This document shows positions 1-5,468 of a DNA stretch of 64,000 nucleotides, one piece after another. Numbering within the stretch: position 1 is the stretch's first letter; each line of letters begins with the position of its first letter. The position numbers and the translations under genes are program-made. Under the pieces are notes generated by a model. That model was not told where the DNA came from. It did not search any database and was given only the letters and a program-made list of their open reading frames with translations. Source of the DNA: Parasulfuritortus sp037439465 (lineage in GTDB: Bacteria > Pseudomonadota > Gammaproteobacteria > Burkholderiales > Thiobacillaceae); contig JBBIVX010000007.1 in the NCBI GenBank assembly GCA_037439465.1, forward strand, positions 1 through 64,000, in the 5' to 3' direction.

Positions 1-135
1 CCCGCCGCTTCGGATTGGACTTCCTTCAGACCCCGCCTCGCGACGACGCCCTTGCCCTTCTCCTTGCCTTCGGCTCTGCAATACCTGGCCATAGGACTTT
101 CACCTATGAAGTAACGCGCCATGCCCGGCGCACAC
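1..135 (-). mobile_element. Group II intron (bacterial class C-like), 5' end, partial
   Basis: Read on the minus strand from 135, the sequence begins GTGTGCGCCGGGCATGG, the GUGYG-type start of bacterial group II introns. It continues with a GGTGAAAGTCC segment and, lower down, GCAAGGG-GTC, GCGA and TCTGAAGGAAG, conserved pieces of domain I in class C introns such as the Oceanobacillus iheyensis one. It runs off the window at base 1, so the catalytic domains V/VI and any reverse transcriptase are not visible. Its 5' exon is an integron attC hairpin, the target used by the group IIC-attC introns. The identification rests on remembered conserved segments. Confidence 0.68.
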
Positions 136-209
136 GTGAAGGTAAGGGGCTGCGCTTTAGCGCAGTCCCAGCGCAGCGAAGCGGAGCGAACTTGACCGTA
201 GGGTTAGGT
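136..209 (-). other. Integron attC recombination site, interrupted by the intron
   Basis: On the minus strand ACCTAAC (209 to 203) matches the R'' box of attC. It is followed by an L''-like ACGGTCAAGTTCGC and a strong hairpin (147-168, arms CTGCGCT/AGCGCAG extended by GG/CC pairs), then an L'-like CCCCTTACCTTCAC ending at 136. The expected R' box (GTTRRRY) is replaced by the intron start at 135, so the intron sits at the L'/R' junction. The site follows the stop of the cassette lipoprotein gene, as expected of a cassette attC. Confidence 0.7.
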
Positions 210-226
210 TGCGTAATCATGACTTT

Positions 227-664
227 TCAATGCTTCACGCCCAGTTCCTGCCATATAGCAGGATCGTCTGTCGTGTAAAAAATTGGCTCCATCTTTCTAT
301 GTTCAATAATATCAACTACTCCGTTTGCTCGAATAATTTCATATGATGGATAACCTTTAGGCGAGCCCGCAGGGGGATTTTTGAGCTCCAGCATATGATC
401 ATTTTTATTCAGAGTCACGGTTACTTTGTCTAGGGCTAAAAAGTTCTTTCGATGATGCAATTTGAAAACAGCTTCACCGCCACTAAAGGTACTGTAATAG
501 TCGAGAGTTACATTTAAATCGCTTCTCGGAGTGCCTTTTGGAACCTTAAGAAAATAGGGAATCCTAGATTCTTCCGAAAGTGTAAAGCTAGACTCCAGAC
601 AGCCTGAAAGCTGAAATGCGATGAGCACTAAGAATACTCGTAGAACTATATTGGTCATTTTCAT
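227..664 (-). CDS. Integron-cassette lipoprotein of unknown function
   Basis: A protein of about 145 residues starting at the ATG at 664; a TTG 15 bases upstream is also open. The N-terminus has a basic MKMTN start, a hydrophobic stretch and a lipobox LSGC, so it is probably a lipidated envelope protein. The remainder is mixed and polar, with no domain I recognise. The gene nearly fills the interval between two attC sites and is far more AT-rich than its surroundings, both typical of a mobile gene cassette. Expression would have to come from a promoter in or upstream of attI, since no promoter is evident just upstream. Confidence 0.72.
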   Translation of the reverse strand: MKMTNIVLRVFLVLIAFQLSGCLESSFTLSEESRIPYFLKVPKGTPRSDLNVTLDYYSTFSGGEAVFKLHHRKNFLALDKVTVTLNKNDHMLELKNPPAGSPKGYPSYEIIRANGVVDIIEHRKMEPIFYTTDDPAIWQELGVKH

Positions 665-683
665 CTTGGCCAATTCCAAAGCA

Positions 684-770
684 ACCTAACGTTTCGGAGT
701 TAAGCGACACCCCGAAGGGGCGTAAGCCGTTCGCGTAGCGAACGGTGTTCGCTTGAACGACTCGTTAGGC
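684..770 (-). other. Integron attC site (59-base element)
   Basis: On the minus strand the site opens with GCCTAAC (770 to 764), followed by GAGTCGTTCAAGCG. Inner palindromes lie around 705-760 (cccc-gaa-gggg and ccgttcgc-gtagcgaacgg), then GCTTAACTCC, and it closes with GTTAGGT (690 to 684). R'', L'', L' and R' are all present in the usual order with the usual 87-base length. The G/TT crossover would lie at 690/689. Orientation matches the cassette gene at 227-664. Confidence 0.88.
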
Positions 771-882
771 ACAGATGGCCATGCTCCACAACCTCTCATC
801 GCTTCCATCTGCAATCCATCCCCATTTGATTTTTTACGCTCCCCGAAAATCCAATAATCAAACCCGTGAAAATTCGTGTGGC

Positions 883-949
883 GCGAAACGGAGTAAGCGG
901 TGACGCTTCAATCGCCTTGAATTAAGCGTCACCGCTTACTCCGTTTCGC
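883..949. repeat. Perfect 26-bp inverted repeat with a 15-base spacer
   Basis: Bases 883-908 (beginning GCGAAACGGAGTAAGCGG) are the exact reverse complement of 924-949. The spacer 909-923 is CAATCGCCTTGAATT. The hairpin lies in the first cassette, between the putative attI and the attC at 684-770. It has no T-run on either side and lacks R/L boxes, so it is neither a simple terminator nor an attC. Function unknown. Confidence 0.9.
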
Positions 950-952
950 TCA

Positions 953-1057
953 TTAGCATTTTTCTAACCCTTTGTAAATCCTGGCGCTTTTCCTCATCCG
1001 GCTCCGTATGACCCCTACCAGAGCCCACGCTTGATCTAGCCAATACGCGTGGCGCAT
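953..1057 (-). CDS. Short ORF in the first integron cassette (34 aa, doubtful)
   Basis: Starting at the ATG at 1057, this ORF encodes 34 residues (MRHAYWLDQAWALVGVIRSR, then a basic tail ending GLEKC) and ends in TAA at 953. It lies just after a GTTAAGC that may be the attI crossover, in the orientation expected of a cassette gene. It matches no family I know and has no clear ribosome binding site. It could be a fossil or random. Confidence 0.25.
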   Translation of the reverse strand: MRHAYWLDQAWALVGVIRSRMRKSARIYKGLEKC

Positions 1058-1067
1058 GGCTATCTGG

Positions 1068-1212
1068 GCTTAACGTGATATAGACAACTTATTCATTGGA
1101 CAGCACTGTCGCCTAAATTTTCGCTGTCTGTCAATCAATTGCCGATACCTCATCATTCCAGCGTATTCTTTCTGGCTGGACTTTCATAGTAGGGCAACCT
1201 AAAATTTCACGG
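1068..1212 (-). other. Putative integron attI region
   Basis: This stretch separates the intI start (1213, +) from the first cassette. On the minus strand GTTAAGC (1074 to 1068) fits the GTTRRRY crossover consensus and lies about 140 bases from the integrase start, where attI belongs. A second GTTAGAA (968 to 962), preceded by ACAAAGG, is an alternative crossover. attI sequences are not conserved between integrons, so this call rests on position. Confidence 0.4.
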
Positions 1213-1326
1213 ATGGAAGCTAAAGTCGTTTCTCAGGATTCTCCCAAATTGCTCGACCGCATGCGCGCCGAGATTCGCATGCGCCATTACAGCATTCGCA
1301 CCGAGCGGGCAAACGCGGTCCCCTAA
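1213..1326 (+). pseudogene. intI: Integron integrase remnant (N-terminus only)
   Basis: A 37-codon reading frame whose residues 14-31 (LLDRMRAEIRMRHYSIRT) match the N-terminal helix of integron integrases (compare the LRERIRYLHYSLRTEQAY region of IntI1). After ERA it diverges (NAVP) and stops at 1326, so the SAM-like domain and the tyrosine-recombinase catalytic domain are missing. The truncation point is 12 bases from the hslU stop codon. The gene is divergent from the cassettes, the standard integron layout. Without a catalytic domain it cannot recombine cassettes; activity would need another integrase in trans. Confidence 0.82.
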
Positions 1327-1338
1327 TTACCCCGTTCG

Positions 1339-2667
1339 TCACAGCACATAGCGCGCCAGGTCTTCGCTCTTCGCCAGTTCGCCGAGGCGGGCGTCGACGT
1401 AGTCGGCATCGATGCTAACGATCTCGCCGTCGCGTTTGTCGGCATCGAAGGAGAGTTCGTCGAGCAGCCGCTCCATCACCGTGTACAGACGGCGGGCGCC
1501 GATGTTCTCGGTGCGCTCGTTGACCTCGAAGGCGATTTCAGCCAGGCGGCGAATGGCGGTATCGGCGAATTCCAGCTTGATGCCTTCGGTTGCCAGCAAG
1601 GCCTGATACTGGCGGGTGAGGCAGGCGTCGGTCTGGGTGAGTATGCGCTCGAAGTCGGACACGGTGAGGCTGGAAAGTTCCACACGGATGGGGAAGCGGC
1701 CCTGCAATTCCGGGATCAGGTCAGACGGCTTGGCCAGATGAAAGGCGCCGCTGGCGATGAACAGTATGTGGTCGGTGCGGATCATGCCGTACTTGGTTGA
1801 GACGGTGGCGCCCTCGACCAGCGGCAGCAGGTCGCGCTGCACGCCCTGACGGGAGACGTCGGTACCCTGGGTCTCGGAGCGGCTGGCGATCTTGTCGATC
1901 TCGTCGAGAAAGACGATGCCGTTCTGCTCGACGTTGCGCACCGCCGTCAACTTGACCTCCTCCTCGTTGATGAGCTTCAGCGCCTCCTCGTCGGCGATGA
2001 GGCGCATGGCCTCGGCGATCTTCAGCCGACGCGTCTTGGTCCGTTTCTGGCCGAGATTCTGGAACATGCCCTGCAACTGGCTGGTCAACTCTTCCATCCC
2101 CGGTGGGGCGAAGATTTCCATGTTGGCTGAGGGTTGGGCGATATCCAGTTCGATTTCCTTGTCGTCGAGCTCGCCCTCGCGCAGACGCTTACGGAACTTC
2201 TGCCGGGTGCCGGAGGCGTCGGCCTTGCGTTCCTCACCCCAGTCGGCACGGGGCGGCGGCAGCAGGGCGTCGAGCACGCGTTCCTCGGCCGCCTCCTCGG
2301 CGCGTGTCCTGACCCTGCGCGCCGCCTCTTCGCGGCTTTGCTTGACAGCGATCTCGACCAGGTCGCGGATGATGCTGTCGACATCCTTGCCGACATATCC
2401 CACCTCGGTGAACTTGGTCGCCTCGACCTTGATGAACGGGGCGTTGGACAGCCGCGCCAAACGGCGCGCGATCTCGGTCTTGCCAACGCCGGTGGGGCCG
2501 ATCATGAGGATATTCTTGGGGGTGATCTCCTGGCGCAGGCCCTCGGCCACCCGCATCCGCCGCCAGCGGTTTCTGAGGGCTATGGCGCAAGCGCGCTTGG
2601 CGTCGGTCTGGCCGACAATGTTCTTGTCCAGCTCGTGGACGATTTCCTGGGGAGTCATCTGGCTCAT
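1339..2667 (-). CDS. hslU: HslU, ATPase subunit of the HslUV protease
   Basis: This 442-residue AAA+ unfoldase recognises and threads proteins into the HslV peptidase. Walker A is GPTGVGKT at residues 57-64 and Walker B is IVFLDEIDK near 251. The GYVG pore motif (EVGYVGKDV) is near 90, the intermediate domain is highly charged, and the family C-terminus ends ARYVL, which docks into HslV. Length and both ends match complete HslU. hslV normally lies directly upstream, but here the upstream neighbour is a membrane protein gene and no hslV is in the window. Downstream lies the truncated integron integrase. Confidence 0.97.
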   Translation of the reverse strand: MSQMTPQEIVHELDKNIVGQTDAKRACAIALRNRWRRMRVAEGLRQEITPKNILMIGPTGVGKTEIARRLARLSNAPFIKVEATKFTEVGYVGKDVDSIIRDLVEIAVKQSREEAARRVRTRAEEAAEERVLDALLPPPRADWGEERKADASGTRQKFRKRLREGELDDKEIELDIAQPSANMEIFAPPGMEELTSQLQGMFQNLGQKRTKTRRLKIAEAMRLIADEEALKLINEEEVKLTAVRNVEQNGIVFLDEIDKIASRSETQGTDVSRQGVQRDLLPLVEGATVSTKYGMIRTDHILFIASGAFHLAKPSDLIPELQGRFPIRVELSSLTVSDFERILTQTDACLTRQYQALLATEGIKLEFADTAIRRLAEIAFEVNERTENIGARRLYTVMERLLDELSFDADKRDGEIVSIDADYVDARLGELAKSEDLARYVL

Positions 2668-2706
2668 GGTAATAACGTTTGCGCTAAGAGCGGCGAGCGC
2701 CGCGGT

Positions 2707-3366
2707 TCATGACTTTAGCACCAGGCGCAAAAGCCCCCAAATGCCGAAACCCGCCACGGTCATGCCGGCGGCGAGCCTGACCCAGCGATTTGCCGCCAGG
2801 ACACGCAAGCGCTCGGCGGCCCAGCCCATGGCCAACAGATTGGGCAGGGTGCCGAGGCCGAAGGCCAGCATGAGCAGGGCGCCGGCCAGCGGCCCGCCAC
2901 TCGCCAGGGCGGTGATGAGGACGCTGTAGACCAGGCCGCAGGGAAGCCAGCCCCAGACCGCGCCGGCGATGACGGCGCCGGGAAAATCGTGGATCGGCAG
3001 CAGCCGGCCGAACAGCGGTTGCAGCCGCCGCCAAAGGCCGCCGCCCACCTGTTCCAGGCGGAGCACTGCCCGGTTCAGCCCGGCCAGGTAAAGGCCCATC
3101 AGTATCAGGACGAATTGCGCCAGAACGTAGAGTCCGGTCTGCATGGGCAACAACCGGTCCGACAGGAAAACGGCGGCGCCGGCCAGCCCGGCCAAGGCGC
3201 CGGCCAAGGTGTAGCTGGCAAGGCGGCCGAGGTTGTAGCCGAGATGAAAGAGCACTGGCTGACGGCGGCCGCCCTGCATGGACATGGCGGCGACGATACC
3301 GCCGCACATGCCGATGCAGTGGACGCCACCGAGCAAACCGGCGAGAAAGGCGGTCATCAGGCCCAT
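2707..3366 (-). CDS. TauE/SafE-like (COG2836) membrane protein
   Basis: A hydrophobic protein of about 219 residues starting at the ATG at 3366; a GTG 21 bases upstream is also in frame. The N-terminus FLAGLLGGVHCIGMCGGIV is the HC-x-GMCGG motif of the COG2836 family, often annotated as sulfite exporter TauE/SafE or UreH-like transmembrane domain and frequently linked to metal handling or cytochrome oxidase maturation. I count about six membrane segments, with a second motif GAVWGWLPCGLVYS in the middle, so the conserved Cys/His residues face a likely metal or thiol substrate. It ends 39 bases before hslU. Substrate unknown. Confidence 0.75.
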   Translation of the reverse strand: MGLMTAFLAGLLGGVHCIGMCGGIVAAMSMQGGRRQPVLFHLGYNLGRLASYTLAGALAGLAGAAVFLSDRLLPMQTGLYVLAQFVLILMGLYLAGLNRAVLRLEQVGGGLWRRLQPLFGRLLPIHDFPGAVIAGAVWGWLPCGLVYSVLITALASGGPLAGALLMLAFGLGTLPNLLAMGWAAERLRVLAANRWVRLAAGMTVAGFGIWGLLRLVLKS

Positions 3367-3429
3367 GTCAGGCACGCGCCTCTCCACGCCCCCCCAGCGC
3401 CGTCACGGCTGCCGGCCGGACCGCAGCTT

Positions 3430-4173
3430 TCATGCCGCGGCGAGCGGAACGAACAGCGCCCGGTAGGCGGCGTAAGTGGAGATCAGCACCCAGGGCAGAA
3501 AGACCAAAAGGCCGAGGCCGAAGGGGATCAGCGCGGCCACCAGGCCGATGGCGCCGAGTACCAGGCTGTAGAGCAGGATCGGCCGCCAGTTGACGGCACA
3601 GGCCCACAGGCTCCACCAGAGTGCATTGACGGCGCTGAAGCCGTCGAAAAGCACCAGGGCCGGCGCAAACCAGGTGGCCATGACCAGCGGTGTCAGCAAC
3701 GCCAGGCCGACAAAGACCGCCGGCAGCGCCTGACCGACGATGAGCTGCGCCGCCTCTGGCGTCAGGTTTTGCGGTCCCTGGGCAAGTTCTGTGAGTTGTT
3801 GAAACCCCTCGCCGCCCAGAGCGCGCATGACGAGATCGATGAGCAGTATGCCCACCAGGTAGATGGCGCCGATCAGCGCCAGCGGCAGCCGCATCTCTGG
3901 CCTCAAGCCGGCGGCGAGATGCAGGAAGGTGACCGGCTGCCGCTCGGCCGCCGCCCGGCTGGCGGACATGTAGCCCGCGACCATGAAGGGCGAAAAGATT
4001 TCCACGAGGTAGTGGCCCGCATAAGGCAGGCTGCCCACCAGCATCAGCGCCAGGAAGACCAGCGCGGTCATGCCCATCCAGGGGATGGGCCAGGGTTTGA
4101 ACAACCCCCAGCCGTCCTTCATCCAGAGCTTGCCCGCGCCAGCTGCGGGACGGGCGATGGTCAAACGCGGCAT
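3430..4173 (-). CDS. BPSS1780-family membrane protein
   Basis: An integral membrane protein of about 247 residues with at least five hydrophobic segments (for example MTALVFLALMLVGSLPYAG and ALIPFGLGLLVFLPWVLI). It belongs to the BPSS1780 family of uncharacterised betaproteobacterial inner-membrane proteins. I start it at the ATG at 4173 (MPRLTIARP); an in-frame GTG at 4188 would add five residues. It follows the DUF2782 gene closely, and the same pair is often seen near polA in related bacteria. Molecular role unknown. Confidence 0.8.
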   Translation of the reverse strand: MPRLTIARPAAGAGKLWMKDGWGLFKPWPIPWMGMTALVFLALMLVGSLPYAGHYLVEIFSPFMVAGYMSASRAAAERQPVTFLHLAAGLRPEMRLPLALIGAIYLVGILLIDLVMRALGGEGFQQLTELAQGPQNLTPEAAQLIVGQALPAVFVGLALLTPLVMATWFAPALVLFDGFSAVNALWWSLWACAVNWRPILLYSLVLGAIGLVAALIPFGLGLLVFLPWVLISTYAAYRALFVPLAAA

Positions 4174-4192
4174 CGCTCGCCCGACCACGGCA

Positions 4193-4522
4193 TCAGAACT
4201 CCTTGATCATCCACATCGGCACCACGAAATTCGGCGACAGATCGTCATAACGACGCATCCGGCCATCGCCGTGCGGATCGACCAGATAATAGGGACGGCC
4301 ATGCTGTGGCGTCACCTTGATCATGTACAAACGGCCCTTGAGGCGAAATTCCTCAACCTTGTCGCGGCCCTTGTGGGTGATGGTGACCTGCGGCTCCAGA
4401 TCGGTGTCGGCGACACCGGGCGGCGACGCGATCTCGGGCACAGGTTCCAGCTTGGGCTGACCCTCGGCCAGGGCAGGCAGGGCCAGCGCCGTGGCCAGCA
4501 ACAGGGGAATGGGAGCACGCAT
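4193..4522 (-). CDS. DUF2782 periplasmic protein
   Basis: 109 residues with a signal peptide (MRAPIPLLLATALALPALA) followed by a small soluble domain containing VEEFRLKGRLYMIKV and GRPYYLVDPHGDG, the core of DUF2782. The family is small, proteobacterial and uncharacterised. It is the first gene of a probable DUF2782-BPSS1780-TauE-like-hslU run on the minus strand. The MITE-like element begins 28 bases upstream, where its promoter would be expected. Confidence 0.85.
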   Translation of the reverse strand: MRAPIPLLLATALALPALAEGQPKLEPVPEIASPPGVADTDLEPQVTITHKGRDKVEEFRLKGRLYMIKVTPQHGRPYYLVDPHGDGRMRRYDDLSPNFVVPMWMIKEF

Positions 4523-4550
4523 GGGTTTTACTCGAATAGACGGTGCAATT

Positions 4551-4731
4551 TTAACCCAGATTGTCCATTAGGACGCACGATGATGGCGCGGCGGGTTTCG
4601 AGTGGATTCGCACACGGGGAGGAGCCGATAGCCGAGTCTATTGGCGGCGAGCACGGGCGCAAAGACGCCGAAAACCGGCCGCCAGGGCGCGCGTAGGCCC
4701 GTGGGGCCGCCTAATGGACAATCTGGGTTAA
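4551..4731. mobile_element. 181-bp MITE-like element with perfect 21-bp terminal inverted repeats
   Basis: Bases 4551-4571 (TTAACCCAGATTGTCCATTA plus G) are the exact reverse complement of 4711-4731. The 139 bases between carry no convincing gene. The outermost TTAA on each side is palindromic and could be a TTAA target duplication rather than part of the repeat. The element fills the gap between the convergently placed DUF2782 start and LOG stop. Short length, terminal repeats and lack of coding capacity fit a non-autonomous transposable element; I cannot name the parent insertion sequence. Confidence 0.72.
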
Positions 4732-4745
4732 CAGAAGCCGCCGCC

Positions 4746-5468
4746 TCACAGGCTGAGAAGGATTTCCTGCTCCTTGGTGCTGGGGGTGAAGCAGCGGGTC
4801 TCGTAATGACGGAAGATGGCCTCCACCACCTGGTCGGGATCGTCGATGGCCTGGAGCAGATCGAGATCCGCCGCATCAATCATGCCTTCGGCCGCCAGCG
4901 GGTTCCGCAGCCAGTCGAGCAGACCATGCCAGTAAGCCGCCTGCACCAGGATGATGGGAATACGGCGTATCTTGCCGGTCTGCACCAGGGTCAGCACTTC
5001 CATCAATTCGTCCAGGGTGCCGAAGCCGCCGGGCAGGATGACGTAGGCGCTGGCGAATTTGGCGAACATTACCTTGCGCGCAAAGAAATGGCGGAAGGTC
5101 TGGCTGACGTCCTGATAGGGGTTGGCATGTTGCTCGTGCGGCAACTGTATGTTGAGGCCGATGCTGGGCGACTTGCCGAAGAAGGCGCCCTTGTTGGCCG
5201 CCTCCATTACCCCCGGCCCGCCGCCTGACACCACCGCGAAACCGGCGTCGGAAAGCTTGCGGGCGATCGCCTCGGCGAGCATGTAATACGCCGAATCAGG
5301 CGACACCCTGGCACTGCCGAAGATGGTTACCGCCGGGCGGATGGGCGCCAGGCGTTCGGTGGCCTCGACGAACTCTGCCATAATTTCGAACATCCGCCAG
5401 GATTCGCGGGCGGAGAGCAGGGCTTCCTTGCTGCCCTCGGGATCGACGACGTTAGGAATCTTTTTCAT
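4746..5468 (-). CDS. LOG-family protein (TIGR00730)
   Basis: A 240-residue protein with the Rossmann-like lysine-decarboxylase fold: FGSAR near 50, VVSGGGPGVMEAANKGA (nucleotide and substrate binding) and PGGFGTLDELMEV, the signature PGGxGT. LOG proteins hydrolyse cytokinin-type or other nucleoside 5'-monophosphates to free the base; the bacterial housekeeping role is uncertain. The start is the ATG at 5468, which overlaps the polA ATG on the opposite strand (5467-5469); a TTG at 5474 would overlap further. Each promoter must therefore lie inside the other gene, unless a downstream start is used. Confidence 0.85.
   Translation of the reverse strand: MKKIPNVVDPEGSKEALLSARESWRMFEIMAEFVEATERLAPIRPAVTIFGSARVSPDSAYYMLAEAIARKLSDAGFAVVSGGGPGVMEAANKGAFFGKSPSIGLNIQLPHEQHANPYQDVSQTFRHFFARKVMFAKFASAYVILPGGFGTLDELMEVLTLVQTGKIRRIPIILVQAAYWHGLLDWLRNPLAAEGMIDAADLDLLQAIDDPDQVVEAIFRHYETRCFTPSTKEQEILLSL

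Noticed and set aside
883..949. The 26-bp inverted repeat as an attC or terminator
   Set aside because: It lacks R/L boxes and any adjacent T-run.
1892..2929. Long plus-strand open frame antisense to hslU
   Set aside because: It mirrors the high-GC codon pattern of hslU, is Ser/Arg-rich and has no domain; hslU explains the region.
5323..5466. Upstream extension of the polA frame
   Set aside because: It is antisense to the LOG gene and lacks a start with a ribosome binding site; PolA proteins begin at MTKTLLLVDGSS.
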